From Arcticibacter eurypsychrophilus (lineage in GTDB: Bacteria > Bacteroidota > Bacteroidia > Sphingobacteriales > Sphingobacteriaceae), in the NCBI RefSeq assembly GCF_001730525.1, contig NZ_MDFN01000016.1:49968-113967 (forward strand): a DNA stretch of 64,000 nt. Direction: 5' to 3'. The notes under the pieces are model-generated. The model was not told the origin of the DNA. It searched no databases and worked only from the letters and a program-made list of their open reading frames with translations. Of the stretch, positions 52,950 through 63,899 are shown one piece after another. The position numbers were made by a program, and so were the translations under genes. Within the stretch, counting starts at the first letter, position 1. The number at the start of each line of letters is the position of its first letter.

Positions 52950-54092
52950 TTAACTGATTCCTAATTTTTCGGTTACCAACTTAACAAATCTTTCGGCCAC
53001 TAAGCGGTAATCAAAATTAGCAGTCACACGTTCCCTTCCTGCCGCACCCATACGCAAACGTAGGTTCGGGTCTTTCATTAAAATCAATAAATCATCCCTG
53101 ATGTCATTTACATCAGCACGGTAATCCACTGTCCTAGGTTCATTAAAAACAACTCTTCTACCTTCTAAACCACTTGCTTTATCACAAATAGTAACCTCAG
53201 CGATTTGGATCCTTTCTGCTACTTTAGCCAATAAAGCTGTTTCGCCATGAACTAAAGTATCAAGCATGCCCATTGCTTTAATGCTGATCACCGGTTTTCC
53301 ACATGCACCCGCTTCTACTTGTGGCATACCAAACCCTTCCAGGCGTGAGGGTGCAGCATAGATATCGCAGGCCGATAAAAGATAAGGAGTAAACGCTCGG
53401 GAAACAATATTGGTGGCATAGATCACCTTATCGGCAATACCTAGTTCTTCGGCAAGCTCCATGTCGGCACGATTCTGACTTTCTGTACGGGGTTGAGGCC
53501 ATACTTTGCAAACATAACGCCAATCTGGAACTGAGTCATCCAATTGGGCTAATGCCTGCATCACCTCACGGGCACCCTTTGAAGCTGCATCACCTCCTAT
53601 GGTCAGTATCATCAGCTGATCAGGTTTAATACCTAGTTCTTCCCTGATGTCAAGTACCTTAGGATCATTCCTTTCATAAGGGATAAAGGTATCAGTATCG
53701 CAACCAACGGGTAATACTTCAATGTTATCCGGACTTATCCCATCACGGACATACATTTCTTTTACCCAGTTTGAAGTAACCAGTATCAGGGGAAGTTCAT
53801 TTAGCACATCCTGATAATTTGCAATATATCCATCGGCAACTAACCATGGGACGGCCATCATACCAAATTTCTGAGGATGAAGTACCAAATCAGGCGTATG
53901 TCCCCAGTACCCCACTCCTGTTACTACATCCGGCTTAAACCACAAATAGTACCATTCTTTTTCTATGTCAGATGCGACATTACACGCATGGGCATCTATA
54001 CCCAATTTCAATAATCCTTTGTATAATAAGTCACCCTGTGTTGCCAGCCCTCCTGGGGTTGGTGGATAATCATATAACACTAATACTTTCAT
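52950..54092 (-). CDS. Family 4 glycosyltransferase
   Basis: A 380-aa GT-B transferase. It begins MKVLVLYDYPPTPGGLATQG, has DAASKGAREVMQAL in the donor region and the catalytic EGFGMPQVEAGACGKPV (E-x7-E) motif. I took the ATG at 54092 because it starts the fold; the longer in-frame N-terminus overlaps the PIG-L gene and is low in complexity. It shares 23 bases with PIG-L. No signal peptide. Acceptor unknown; the PIG-L partner suggests an N-acetylglucosamine-type product. Confidence 0.85.
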   Translation of the reverse strand: MKVLVLYDYPPTPGGLATQGDLLYKGLLKLGIDAHACNVASDIEKEWYYLWFKPDVVTGVGYWGHTPDLVLHPQKFGMMAVPWLVADGYIANYQDVLNELPLILVTSNWVKEMYVRDGISPDNIEVLPVGCDTDTFIPYERNDPKVLDIREELGIKPDQLMILTIGGDAASKGAREVMQALAQLDDSVPDWRYVCKVWPQPRTESQNRADMELAEELGIADKVIYATNIVSRAFTPYLLSACDIYAAPSRLEGFGMPQVEAGACGKPVISIKAMGMLDTLVHGETALLAKVAERIQIAEVTICDKASGLEGRRVVFNEPRTVDYRADVNDIRDDLLILMKDPNLRLRMGAAGRERVTANFDYRLVAERFVKLVTEKLGIS

Positions 54093-54723
54093 TGTTTTCT
54101 TGGCTTTTGAGCCAGTTAAGCGCCTTACCTGAATCGGTAAATTGCCAGAATGCCTCATCTTTCGGTGTAGACTGAGACTCCCATGTATCCTTGCCATAGC
54201 CATATATCTTGGTCATGATATCATACTTGTGCCGCCAGATATCCGCAGCTAAAGGGAAATAAAGATCGGCGTTTTTGATAGGGGTAGGAAAATATAGCCG
54301 GTTACCATCTTCAAAGGCGAAAACCCAAAGTTCAGGAGCTTTAATTTTACCTGCATTCCACAGGTTAATTACCGCCCTGCTCACCTCTGCATGGCGTATA
54401 TGACTAGTATATTCGCCTTTAGGATGATGTGAAATAATAAGGTCATAATTCATTGCAGGTAATAAACTCATTAAGGTATGTTCCACATCGTTCACATTGA
54501 GAGGGAACTGTTCCGGACCATCGTTAAGATCGCCCATTATACCTTCTGCATTCAGCTCCTTTAGTACCCTGCTAAACTTAGGAGCACGATCTGGATCGCT
54601 TTTCCTGCAAAGACTAACAATAAAACAGCGCCATTCCGGATGGTTAAGGATGGTTCCGCCTGCCCATAGTGTTTCATCATCTGGATGAGCTACTATAATG
54701 GCAATTTGTTTGTAACTGTCCAT
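54070..54723 (-). CDS. PIG-L family deacetylase
   Basis: A 217-aa zinc deacetylase. The metal motif AHPDDETLWAGGT and SHHPKGEYTSHIRH are complete. The family removes acetyl groups from GlcNAc-linked small molecules (BshB, MshB) or glycolipids. It is first in the coupled set with GT4 and glycosidase. The GT4 partner is not of the BshA type, and no BshC is present, so bacillithiol synthesis is not indicated. Cytosolic; substrate unknown. Confidence 0.85.
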   Translation of the reverse strand: MDSYKQIAIIVAHPDDETLWAGGTILNHPEWRCFIVSLCRKSDPDRAPKFSRVLKELNAEGIMGDLNDGPEQFPLNVNDVEHTLMSLLPAMNYDLIISHHPKGEYTSHIRHAEVSRAVINLWNAGKIKAPELWVFAFEDGNRLYFPTPIKNADLYFPLAADIWRHKYDIMTKIYGYGKDTWESQSTPKDEAFWQFTDSGKALNWLKSQENNESISVI

Positions 54724-55054
54724 TTCATATATAACTAAAGGATAGCCATTTTGTTACACTTTTTCTCATTTTAATTTACATTTGGATTAAGAATAGCAAG
54801 ACAGGTTCTAAATAATCCAGCAATCTTTATTCGATACCTCCCCAAATAATAAAGGACAGTATATGGCATGAAGTAACTGAATAAAAACTAGTAAAATAAC
54901 AGGTTCTTATACAATTGAATGATGACCTTATCAATTAAAATGTTCAAATTTGATATATAGGCAACTTTGTGTCTCTGTTTTTAGTATAAACAGATATCGC
55001 TAAAGCGTTATGGACCGTTTACCATTTTATTAATTACGCTTTAAATATCTAGCA
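54724..55054. other. Divergent promoter region
   Basis: No gene is supported in this 331-bp gap between the PIG-L set and the hybrid kinase. A small hairpin CTGTTT/AAACAG (54975-54993) lies near the right end and may be part of the kinase leader. No full promoter consensus is seen. Confidence 0.5.
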
Positions 55055-58000
55055 ATGGCCCATTTAATGCATTCCTTTAAATTTTTATTTTGTGTTATTG
55101 TACTCGGATTCTTTTCGACATCGTTATCCTACAGTCAGCAAAAGATAAAATTCACTCATCTGACAACTGATAATGGACTATCGCAAAGCACAGTACAAGC
55201 GATAGTAAAAGATAAGTATGGATTTATGTGGTTTGGTACCGAAGATGGACTTAACAGGTACGATGGATATCATTTCACAGTGTATAGAAATGATCCAAAA
55301 GATTCCCACAGCATAAGTGATAACAGCATCACATCGTTATTTGAAGACAAATACGGAACATTATGGATAGGTACCAATGGAGGATTAAATAGATACGACA
55401 AGGATAAAGATGCCTTCTTTCATTATAATATAGCGGGCCGTAAGGGATCTATAGACAGCAAATCTGTAACATGCATCTACGAGGATCATAAAGGAAATTT
55501 ATGGATTGGCAGTTACAATGGTTTGTATACATTAGACAGGCGCCAGAACCGTTTTACTTCCTATTATTCAAACCCCAATGATCCTAACAGCTTAATCAAT
55601 AAACATGTCAGCGCCATCGTAGAGGATAACAACAAAAATCTTTGGGTTGCTACCACTAAAGGATTGCATATTTTAACTCCCGGAACCAGACAGTTTAGTG
55701 TTTTTTTGCACAATGATAAGGTGTCAGGTTCTCTGTCTGACAATCAAGTGACTGGCTTAACTAAGGATTACCGCGGAAACTTATGGATTGGAACAAAAGG
55801 AGGTGGTCTTAACCGTTACAATCCGGCTACGCGCAATTTTACAGTTTATAAGGTATCTGCTACAGGAAATAAAACCATAAGCAGCAACACTATTTTTTCG
55901 GTTACCGCATCAAAGAATAACTTATGGGTAGGAACTGAGAACGGAATAGATCATTTAAATATCCGCACGGGAAATTTTACGCTTTACCGTAATAATTTGG
56001 ATGACATGAACAGTATTATGGCTGGTTCTATACGTGCGGTATTTATCGACAATAATGACGCATTATGGGTATCTACCTTTTCTGGTGGCATAAACAAGTA
56101 TGACAGAAATTTGCCCTTGTTTGATATATACCGAAATAAAGGACGTAACCAAAACACAGGAGTAAGCCATAGGGTTGTTGCAAGTTTTGAAGAGAGCGCA
56201 CATGGGAACATCTGGATAGGCACCGATGGTGGGGGGTTAAATCTTTTTGACATCAAAACGGGTATCTTCAAAATTTACCTGCATGATCGTAATAAACTAA
56301 ACAGTATTTCTTCTAATTCAGCATTGACTTTGTTGCGCCACAAAAACAGTGACCAACTATGGATTGGCACATACGGAGGTGGTTTAGATCGTTTTGATCC
56401 AGTAACTAATAAATTCACACACTATCCTAAAGGAGATGGGCCAGGTCAGTTAAGTGATGATCATGTCTACGCTTTAATGGAAGACCGTAAAGGCAACTTA
56501 TGGATAGGAACGAACGAAGGCGGAATAAATGTACTTAACCTAAAGACTGGTAAAATCACCCGTTACCAGGAAGACCCGCAAAATCCGAACAATCCACACG
56601 CATTAACAAAAAATGTGATTCGCGCTTTTTATGAAGCGGCAGATGGAAAGGTATGGATAGCCACTTACGATGGTGGTATCTGTATATTTAATCCGGCTGA
56701 TACTACTTTTAAACGTTTAAATAATGCGAATAGTAAACTAACCAATAACATCGTATACAGTATTTTGGGTGATAGAAAAGGACAAATATGGGTAGGCACT
56801 ATGGGTGGGGGGTTGAATCTATGGAATCCAAAAACCAGGCAGTTCAGCGCATATACTGTAAAAAATGGACTAAGCAACAACGTCATTAACAGTATTACGG
56901 AAGATAGACAAGGCTTTTTATGGCTGAATACTAATAATGGATTAAGTAGGTTTAACCTTCAAAATCACACCTTTACCAATTACGGTCCCGATAACAATTT
57001 GCAAAGCCGTGAGTTTTTTTTTCATTCTTCGTTTTGCAGTAGTACTGGACAAATGTATTTTGGCGGCGTTAAGGGATTTAATTCGATCAACCCAACATCC
57101 CTTATACGTAATAAGCATATTCCACCGGTATTAATAACCGATTTTCAGTTGTTTAACAAGTCCGTTTGGGTAGGCACAAAAAATTCGCCGCTAAAAAGAT
57201 CTATAGTGGACACAAAAGAGATAACGCTCGACCATAAACAAGCAGTAATAACGTTTGAATATGCAGCGCTGAACTACACCTCTCCGGAAAAGAACACCTA
57301 TGCCTATATGCTGGAAGGTTTTGATAAAACCTGGAACTACGTAGGAGATCAACATAAAGCAACCTATACCAACCTTGACCCCGGTGAATATACTTTCAGA
57401 GTAAAAGCTGCTAACAATGATGGTGTTTGGAACACAAAGGGAGCTAGCTTGAAGGTCAACATAAAACCTCCTTATTGGGAAACATGGTGGTTTAGGGTTC
57501 TTACACTTATAATCATTTTATCAAGTATTTATTTATGGTACAAGAGCCGCGTGTATAGCATACATCGGCAAAAACGACTTTTAGAAAAACAAGTGGCTGA
57601 ACGCACCATGGAAGTTAATCAGCAGGCAACAAACCTTCAGGAACTCAACATGGAACTTCAGGAGCAGTCAGAAGAGTTGCAGGCGCAGTCTGAGGAGTTG
57701 CAGTCCCTTAACGAAGGGCTAATGAATCAGTCGGACGAACTGCACTCGATTAACGATGAACTTTCAAGACAACGTGAGTTTGAACACCAGGCACGAGCAG
57801 AAGCTGAACGTGCTAACCAGGCCAAGAGCATCTTTTTAGCTACTATGAGTCATGAGATTCGCACGCCAATGAACGGGGTTATAGGCATGGCCTCCCTCCT
57901 TAATGAAACAACACTTGACGAAGAGCAGAAAGAGTACACACAAACCATAATGAGCAGCGGTGAAGCATTGTTGAATGTAATCAATGATATACTTGACTTT

Positions 58001-59353
58001 TCAAAGATAGAATCGGGTAAATTGGACCTGGACTTGCATGATTTTGATTTGAGGACCTGTGTTGAGGAAGTACTTGATCTGTTTGCTGCTAAAGCGGCGC
58101 AAGCTGATCTTGACCTATTGTACCAGATGGATTACCGCCTGCCTGTTCAGATAGAGGGTGATAGCGTGCGGCTACGCCAGGTTCTGATTAACTTGTTAGG
58201 CAATTCCATGAAGTTTACGCCCAATGGCGAGATCTTTTTAGGGGTGACCCTTCTCAGCCAAGGTCCTGATAATATGATAGAACTTGGGTTTGAGGTAAGG
58301 GATACAGGTATTGGCATCCCTAAAGAAAAATTGAACAAACTGTTTGAGGCCTTTTCTCAAGTTGATTCCTCTACTACACGTAAATATGGAGGAACCGGAC
58401 TAGGCCTTGCCATTTGCGAACGTTTAGTGAGTTTAATGGGAGGCCACATCAATGTTACCAGTCAACCTGATGTAGGTACAACTTTTACTTTCCAAATAAA
58501 AGTGAAAACTAGTGAACAGCAAAAACCATTGTTTGCCCAAATCAACATGTCAGCCGTTGAAGGCAAGAAAATTTTAATAGTAGATGATAATCAAACCAAC
58601 CGACGGATTTTAGAACTCCAGTTAGAACAATGGAAATTAAAGCCAATAATGGCTCCCGGCGGAAAAGAAGCGCTACGATTAATAGAAAACGGTCATTCAT
58701 TTGAATTGCTAATAAGCGACATGCAAATGCCCGATATGGATGGTGTTCAATTTTCTACACTTGTAAAAGAGAAATATCCAGAGATGCCTATCATTTTGTT
58801 AAGTTCTATAGGCGACGAAACCAGAACAAAATATCCGGAGCTCTTTAACGCTGTGTTGACCAAGCCTGTAAAACAACAACACCTTAGCCGTACCATTTTA
58901 ATGGCTTTACAGCAGCAGGTGCAGCATTCTGGGCAGGAGCAAAACGCACAGGTGTTGTTAAGTAAGGATTTTGCTAAAAACAACCCGCTAAAAATTCTAA
59001 TTGCCGAAGATAACAAGACCAACCAGATGCTGATCATAAAGATTTTAGACCGGTTGGGCTACAGTTCAGCACTAGCAAATACAGGTGTTGAAGTGATAAG
59101 AATGTTGGACAAAGAACATTACGATCTTATATTGATGGATGTGCAAATGCCTGAAATGGACGGCCTGGAAGCTTCCCGCTATATCAGGCATCATTATGCC
59201 AAACAACCTTATATCATCGCACTTACTGCTAATGCAATGATTGAGGACCGCGAAGCCTGCTTCAGCGCTGGCATGAATAATTATATCTCAAAGCCCCTAA
59301 AACTTGAATCGCTTATTAAGCTATTGCAGGAAGCGGCTGATGCCAGTAGGTAA
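55055..59353 (+). CDS. Hybrid two-component sensor kinase with periplasmic beta-propellers
   Basis: A 1432-aa inner-membrane protein. Order: signal peptide (1-28), two seven-blade propellers of Reg_prop repeats such as [13 protein letters not shown] (about 40-715), a Y_Y_Y domain (about 740-805), one membrane helix (about 815-830), a heptad coiled coil (about 845-910, [16 protein letters not shown]), HisKA with the phospho-His in MSHEIRTP (about 933), HATPase (about 1025-1145), and two receiver domains with Asp in ISDMQMP (about 1220) and LMDVQMP (about 1360). Unlike HTCS proteins it lacks an AraC output domain, so signal must pass to another protein, probably through an HPt domain elsewhere. 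Ligand unknown; glycan is a reasonable guess. Confidence 0.9.
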   Translation: MAHLMHSFKFLFCVIVLGFFSTSLSYSQQKIKFTHLTTDNGLSQSTVQAIVKDKYGFMWFGTEDGLNRYDGYHFTVYRNDPKDSHSISDNSITSLFEDKYGTLWIGTNGGLNRYDKDKDAFFHYNIAGRKGSIDSKSVTCIYEDHKGNLWIGSYNGLYTLDRRQNRFTSYYSNPNDPNSLINKHVSAIVEDNNKNLWVATTKGLHILTPGTRQFSVFLHNDKVSGSLSDNQVTGLTKDYRGNLWIGTKGGGLNRYNPATRNFTVYKVSATGNKTISSNTIFSVTASKNNLWVGTENGIDHLNIRTGNFTLYRNNLDDMNSIMAGSIRAVFIDNNDALWVSTFSGGINKYDRNLPLFDIYRNKGRNQNTGVSHRVVASFEESAHGNIWIGTDGGGLNLFDIKTGIFKIYLHDRNKLNSISSNSALTLLRHKNSDQLWIGTYGGGLDRFDPVTNKFTHYPKGDGPGQLSDDHVYALMEDRKGNLWIGTNEGGINVLNLKTGKITRYQEDPQNPNNPHALTKNVIRAFYEAADGKVWIATYDGGICIFNPADTTFKRLNNANSKLTNNIVYSILGDRKGQIWVGTMGGGLNLWNPKTRQFSAYTVKNGLSNNVINSITEDRQGFLWLNTNNGLSRFNLQNHTFTNYGPDNNLQSREFFFHSSFCSSTGQMYFGGVKGFNSINPTSLIRNKHIPPVLITDFQLFNKSVWVGTKNSPLKRSIVDTKEITLDHKQAVITFEYAALNYTSPEKNTYAYMLEGFDKTWNYVGDQHKATYTNLDPGEYTFRVKAANNDGVWNTKGASLKVNIKPPYWETWWFRVLTLIIILSSIYLWYKSRVYSIHRQKRLLEKQVAERTMEVNQQATNLQELNMELQEQSEELQAQSEELQSLNEGLMNQSDELHSINDELSRQREFEHQARAEAERANQAKSIFLATMSHEIRTPMNGVIGMASLLNETTLDEEQKEYTQTIMSSGEALLNVINDILDFSKIESGKLDLDLHDFDLRTCVEEVLDLFAAKAAQADLDLLYQMDYRLPVQIEGDSVRLRQVLINLLGNSMKFTPNGEIFLGVTLLSQGPDNMIELGFEVRDTGIGIPKEKLNKLFEAFSQVDSSTTRKYGGTGLGLAICERLVSLMGGHINVTSQPDVGTTFTFQIKVKTSEQQKPLFAQINMSAVEGKKILIVDDNQTNRRILELQLEQWKLKPIMAPGGKEALRLIENGHSFELLISDMQMPDMDGVQFSTLVKEKYPEMPIILLSSIGDETRTKYPELFNAVLTKPVKQQHLSRTILMALQQQVQHSGQEQNAQVLLSKDFAKNNPLKILIAEDNKTNQMLIIKILDRLGYSSALANTGVEVIRMLDKEHYDLILMDVQMPEMDGLEASRYIRHHYAKQPYIIALTANAMIEDREACFSAGMNNYISKPLKLESLIKLLQEAADASR

Positions 59354-59378
59354 TATCCTATTACGAAAATTTAAATCA

Positions 59379-59417
59379 TTAAAAAAGCCCTGTTGAACCA
59401 CGCTCAACAAGGCTTTT
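59379..59417. terminator. Bidirectional terminator
   Basis: AAAAAAGCC and GGCTTTTTG flank TGTTGA/TCAACA, giving a stem of about 13 bp with one mismatch and a 7-base loop. T-runs on both sides serve the hybrid kinase (plus) and the PPOX-like gene (minus). Confidence 0.75.
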
Positions 59418-59437
59418 TGCTTATAACTCCAACCCTA

Positions 59438-59830
59438 CTATTCCATCTCCAGCTTTCCTTCAATTGAATCATCGTGAGTTGGATTCCAAAGTTCTTTAAT
59501 CTTTTCTTTATCCGTACTTACTTCTGCGATCCCATAAACATTCAAAAAATCAGAATAGGACGATCCCTGAAACAACAAGTGAACAAAGGGGTCGCGACTA
59601 ATTTCTTCGTTTTTCTTACTGCCATTAGAGCTTAAAAAACAGAAATTTCCTTCATCGTCTACTTTCAACACCGACATAGGACGAGTTAAAAAAGGGATCC
59701 CGGTCTTGATGTTAGAACAAAAGAAACAACTGTTAGCATTTTCAGCCAGTGTTTTCATCTTTTTTGCAGCGTCACTGCCTGCTAAGTTTTCAAAATTATC
59801 TTCAGGCTGTTGTTGATTGATGCTATCCAT
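59438..59830 (-). CDS. PPOX/general stress protein-like protein, C-terminally shortened
   Basis: A 130-aa split-barrel flavin-binding-type protein of the general stress protein 26 family: LTRPMSVLKVDDEGNFCFLSS and VYGIAEVSTDKEKIKELWNP are the usual core motifs. Family members usually run on another 30-40 residues (YYWD motif region) after ELWNP; here the protein ends GKLEME and the terminator begins within about 20 bases. It thus lacks part of the usual C-terminus. Stand-alone. Function of the short form unknown. Confidence 0.75.
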   Translation of the reverse strand: MDSINQQQPEDNFENLAGSDAAKKMKTLAENANSCFFCSNIKTGIPFLTRPMSVLKVDDEGNFCFLSSNGSKKNEEISRDPFVHLLFQGSSYSDFLNVYGIAEVSTDKEKIKELWNPTHDDSIEGKLEME

Positions 59831-59997
59831 AATAAAAATTAACTAATCATAAGTAAATGCAAGATGTCGTTAATTTAGAATGCCCGATTCCAATTGATAT
59901 AAAACCTTAGGCAATTCGCCACGCTTAACAACAACTCTTTATTTTAGATTTAAATATTCTATTATTTCAATCTCTTACATCATCCTGGAACCTGTTC

Positions 59998-61929
59998 TTA
60001 GATTCTGTTGACAATAATCTTTTTATTCATTGACTTTGAGATAAGATCCATGAACTCCTGCATTTCCTTATACTTACCTGCCGGTATCACATGTTTGTTC
60101 AGCTTAAAAACGCTGACACAAGTGATTTTATTTTTAGTCTTATCCAGAGAATAACTGGCATTAAAACTTCCATAAGAAAACTGAATAGAAACAGTCGCTG
60201 GTACAGATTCCACCTCGAAATTCGATGCAAAACCAAATTCAGTAGTATTCTTTTTAATACAAGGCATAGAGAAATAAACATCAGATTTCCTATGTTCAAG
60301 CACAGGAAAGGTAGTCTTCCAAAGGTCAAGCAATCTTGGCCGGTAAAAAAATTTCTTTCCCGTATTCATGTCACTCAATTTCTCATATTCAAGATGAAGA
60401 TCTGTAGTCCGCACTCCCTCCACATCGCTTAGCTCCGTAATGGAAAAAACATCAGGTTGTTTCAATTTTAAACTGGAAATCAGCCGCTCCTTCTGTTCAT
60501 CAATCTTTTCACTGGAAAGATCAACGAATGAATCCCGATACCCTCCAGTAGTTTTTAATCGGATACTAGCTTTCGCAAAGCCCATAGAATCGATTAGGAC
60601 CTCCGCTTCTGTGTCAAAAACATGATCTTCCATTCTACTAGCCGGCGTACGGACCAACTCCCCTCCTGATTCAGTAATCAACAACCCTTTTCTATTTTCA
60701 GTGAAGGTTCCTAACTTGCCAAATTGAGCCGTTGAGCTTGTACATTCCAGCCACACCGAATCCTTTGCAAAAGGGATACAAAGAATAACATGGTTAAAAG
60801 GGGAACATACAAAATCATTATCAGCAGGCATCTTATTATCCCCTGCGTTTATTAAAGTATAATATGAACGGATGCCAGCTGCCTTTAAAACACTGTACAT
60901 ATAATTGGCTAATGCTTTACAATCCCCATATTTTTTCTCATCAACAAAGCTCGCAGGAAATGGCCTTAACCCTCCAATACCCAACTGAATACTTACATAA
61001 CGCATATTCTTTTGCATGCTTTCATATAAAAAGCGAGCCTTTCCCTTATCTGTAGGCAAATGAGCTACTGACTGCTTAATCTCTTCTACCCGTTTCGGCG
61101 ACAAGTCACAAACCTCCTTATTAAGCGTTTGTTGCCATAAACCAAAGCCCTTCCAAGAACTAAAATCACCAGCTTGATTATAGTATTCTATTTTATCCGT
61201 TGCAAATGAAATGGATGGAAGTACTGCCCAGCTTTCACAATCCTCCTCCAATTTTTGTGCTTTTAAGTTATTCACTTTCCAGGTATACACCTCCATCCCC
61301 TCTTTTAAAGATTTCTCAGGCTTTAAATGAATATTCCTTTCCTTAAAACGAAAACCTAAACCCGGACTAACGATAATCTGATACGTAGCCTGTTGTACAG
61401 CTGTCTCTACTGGTTGAATATCCCAATCCGAAAGATCCAGGTAACCATTTAAAGAATACTCATAGCTCATCTCAATCGTAACAGGGTAAGCGGTTACCGT
61501 ATGACTGGCTATCAGCATTCTACTATCAGATATGATAGAAATGCCATCAACAGCAGACCGGTCATACATATCACTTTTCTTATATCTTTTAATAAGAGCC
61601 CCCGAAGCGTCATAAACGATCATTTCTGGATTATTTACAGTAGAAAATTTCCTATCATATGACATCACCGTCATGGCCTCATCTTCCGCCTTTTGATTCA
61701 GGATGGTCAGAATCCTATGCGATTTCCATACTACTTTTCCCGGATTTATTATTTCTATTCGGGTATCATCTAAACGAATCACAGAATTAGCATCCTTTTT
61801 CAAAGAATCAGGAATGTTTGCTGCTATATAATAATCAGCTGCAGCAGTTTTTTTCTGTGCGGAAACAAACAAAGGAAAAATGAAAGCAAAACAGAATATC
61901 ACATGCCAAGCCGATCTTAAAGTCCTCAT
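59998..61929 (-). CDS. DUF3857/transglutaminase-like protein
   Basis: A 643-aa secreted protein: signal peptide (1-24, ending SAQ), a DUF3857 beta-rich domain (about 50-240), a transglutaminase-like domain (about 275-400) with GDCKALANYMY (Cys336), then a C-terminal DUF2569-type beta domain. These proteins are probably periplasmic or surface proteins with peptidase or crosslinking-like activity; reaction unproven. It is two bases after the paralogue at 61932, in one operon. Confidence 0.82.
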   Translation of the reverse strand: MRTLRSAWHVIFCFAFIFPLFVSAQKKTAAADYYIAANIPDSLKKDANSVIRLDDTRIEIINPGKVVWKSHRILTILNQKAEDEAMTVMSYDRKFSTVNNPEMIVYDASGALIKRYKKSDMYDRSAVDGISIISDSRMLIASHTVTAYPVTIEMSYEYSLNGYLDLSDWDIQPVETAVQQATYQIIVSPGLGFRFKERNIHLKPEKSLKEGMEVYTWKVNNLKAQKLEEDCESWAVLPSISFATDKIEYYNQAGDFSSWKGFGLWQQTLNKEVCDLSPKRVEEIKQSVAHLPTDKGKARFLYESMQKNMRYVSIQLGIGGLRPFPASFVDEKKYGDCKALANYMYSVLKAAGIRSYYTLINAGDNKMPADNDFVCSPFNHVILCIPFAKDSVWLECTSSTAQFGKLGTFTENRKGLLITESGGELVRTPASRMEDHVFDTEAEVLIDSMGFAKASIRLKTTGGYRDSFVDLSSEKIDEQKERLISSLKLKQPDVFSITELSDVEGVRTTDLHLEYEKLSDMNTGKKFFYRPRLLDLWKTTFPVLEHRKSDVYFSMPCIKKNTTEFGFASNFEVESVPATVSIQFSYGSFNASYSLDKTKNKITCVSVFKLNKHVIPAGKYKEMQEFMDLISKSMNKKIIVNRI

Positions 61930-61931
61930 CC

Positions 61932-63899
61932 TTAAATCTTTTTAAGAACAATCTGCTCATTCCACATATCGAACATCTGTTTATAAAACTGGCGCAGCTC
62001 AGGATACTCTTCAGGAGTGAAAATACTTTTTTTGAATTCAATAAGGTAACGCACGAAAATTTTATTATCCTGCTCTGCAATAACTCTTTTAAAAGAAATA
62101 CTACGGTCTGTCATCAATAGCGTAAGTGATTTAGGCAGTACATCAGCTTTAAATCCGCTGGGAATAGAATATGCACCTGTAACATTATATTGGTCCCTGA
62201 AGCCCATATCGATCATTGTCTTTCTATTTTCGTTAAGAAAGGGATTCTTCTTCATGGAGCAAAAAAGATTAGGAGTAAAAAATATATAGTTATCATCAGA
62301 TCCACTTATATCCACATCAAAATTAAAATGCTGTTTCACATATAACGAATCGCTGTGATTGTCTTCTGTTTGCAAACTATCTACCTTGATTGTATTGTTG
62401 CTATTTATAAAGTAGTCCTTTTCTTTTGCTTCCCCATCTTTAAGGAGACGCTTGATCACTTCAGATCGATGATAGGTGGTATAATGCAAGTTTGCCATTC
62501 CTGTCATTTTTCCGTCTGGTTTGATATCCGCAACCAGGTTTATATATTCCATAGATGGAACGTCTGTGGAAATAAACATCGTTTGGCTATTTTTCCGATC
62601 TTTATCCAACAGCAAGCCAAAATTATTCAACAAATTTGAGGGTATAACATTGTACTGGTTTGATTTTTCGGTTGCATCAAGAAGATAATATCGGGTGCTA
62701 TCAATTGGAATATGGATGGCTGTCCGGTTAAATTGATAAAGCCAGGGGAAAGACAAAAAAACTTTTCCATTGCTACGGGTACTCACAATCATTGGTGAGG
62801 CCTCCTTTACACCAGATTGAACCAGTAGCCGATACAAAATTAAGTTCACTTCAGTGGAATTACCCGCTTTTTTTTGCCATGCTTTCGCAATTCCATCGTT
62901 CGTATACCAGCTGTCATAGCTGTTCCATTTCATCTGATCCCTTACCGTATTAAACAGGTAAGCAATTTTTTCATTCTGACTCTTCATTGCTACGGCCTTG
63001 GCTATAATCTCCTGTTCGCCCTCAAGCTTCTTTTTAAACTGAAGACCAAAATCTTCATCTTCTCCAAGCATCACTCCAATCTTTCCCCAGGTATTACTGG
63101 CCGATGTAATAAACCCTCCTACCGGTCTGATCTCTGATAGCTGATGTGCAATTGATTGCAAATTATCTGATTCGCAAGTCATAAACGATTCATCAGGAAT
63201 GGAAGGAACATCTTTTAACGCCAGTGTTTTCACATTCTTAGTATAGTTAATAGCTTGTCCATCATACAGGTAGGTTCCGTTTTCTAAACTACTCAGATTT
63301 TTAAAGAAAGCCTGTTGAACTCTGATAAGAGGTTTATATATAAAAATATCAGGAATGGAAGTGCTTAATTCACTATAACCTACTGGAATGTTGCTTTGAA
63401 ATCGCCATGAAGGAAAATTACCAATGGAACTGGTTTGCAAGGTGTATCTGTACTCGATAACAGAACCCGCCTGCACATCGGGCATACTAAATACAATAGC
63501 GGAACGATATTTATCTATTTGTTCGGTAAATTTCTGATCGTTATTTAATTTAGTTATCACAATCTTACCATCTTTTAGATTGATGGTCTGCGCCTGAACG
63601 CTTATTAATTTTTCATATCCTTTTAAAGAATAAAATTCAATCCGGATATTTCCTTTATCTTTTGATTTTTCATTAAAAATCTTTATGCGCCTGTGACGAT
63701 CCATTATGATATCGAATTTATCATCAAAATAAACTCGTCCCTTATCAAAAAGAACCATCGCATTGGCGTCCTTTTCGAATGGACATTCTTTTAGGTCCAT
63801 GGAAGCCTGATCGACTTTTCCATAGGGCTGGATGACATTTTGTGCTTGAGCTAGCTGCAGCGAGAAACAAACAAATGATAAGGAAAGAAACATTTTCAT
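61932..63899 (-). CDS. DUF3857/transglutaminase-like protein lacking the active-site Cys
   Basis: A 655-aa paralogue of the downstream gene. Signal peptide (1-19, ending AQA), DUF3857 part (about 30-230), transglutaminase-like part (about 275-410) and C-terminal beta domain. In the position of the catalytic Cys it has Ser (KKAGNSTEVNLI, about residue 347), so it is probably inactive as a transglutaminase. First gene of the operon; its own promoter should lie to the right. Partners of the pair may work as a two-part complex; that is inference. Confidence 0.8.
   Translation of the reverse strand: MKMFLSLSFVCFSLQLAQAQNVIQPYGKVDQASMDLKECPFEKDANAMVLFDKGRVYFDDKFDIIMDRHRRIKIFNEKSKDKGNIRIEFYSLKGYEKLISVQAQTINLKDGKIVITKLNNDQKFTEQIDKYRSAIVFSMPDVQAGSVIEYRYTLQTSSIGNFPSWRFQSNIPVGYSELSTSIPDIFIYKPLIRVQQAFFKNLSSLENGTYLYDGQAINYTKNVKTLALKDVPSIPDESFMTCESDNLQSIAHQLSEIRPVGGFITSASNTWGKIGVMLGEDEDFGLQFKKKLEGEQEIIAKAVAMKSQNEKIAYLFNTVRDQMKWNSYDSWYTNDGIAKAWQKKAGNSTEVNLILYRLLVQSGVKEASPMIVSTRSNGKVFLSFPWLYQFNRTAIHIPIDSTRYYLLDATEKSNQYNVIPSNLLNNFGLLLDKDRKNSQTMFISTDVPSMEYINLVADIKPDGKMTGMANLHYTTYHRSEVIKRLLKDGEAKEKDYFINSNNTIKVDSLQTEDNHSDSLYVKQHFNFDVDISGSDDNYIFFTPNLFCSMKKNPFLNENRKTMIDMGFRDQYNVTGAYSIPSGFKADVLPKSLTLLMTDRSISFKRVIAEQDNKIFVRYLIEFKKSIFTPEEYPELRQFYKQMFDMWNEQIVLKKI

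Noticed and set aside
52950..54723. PIG-L plus GT4 as bacillithiol synthesis (BshA/BshB)
   Set aside because: The GT4 N-terminus (LYDYPPTPGGLATQG) is not of the BshA type and no BshC is present.
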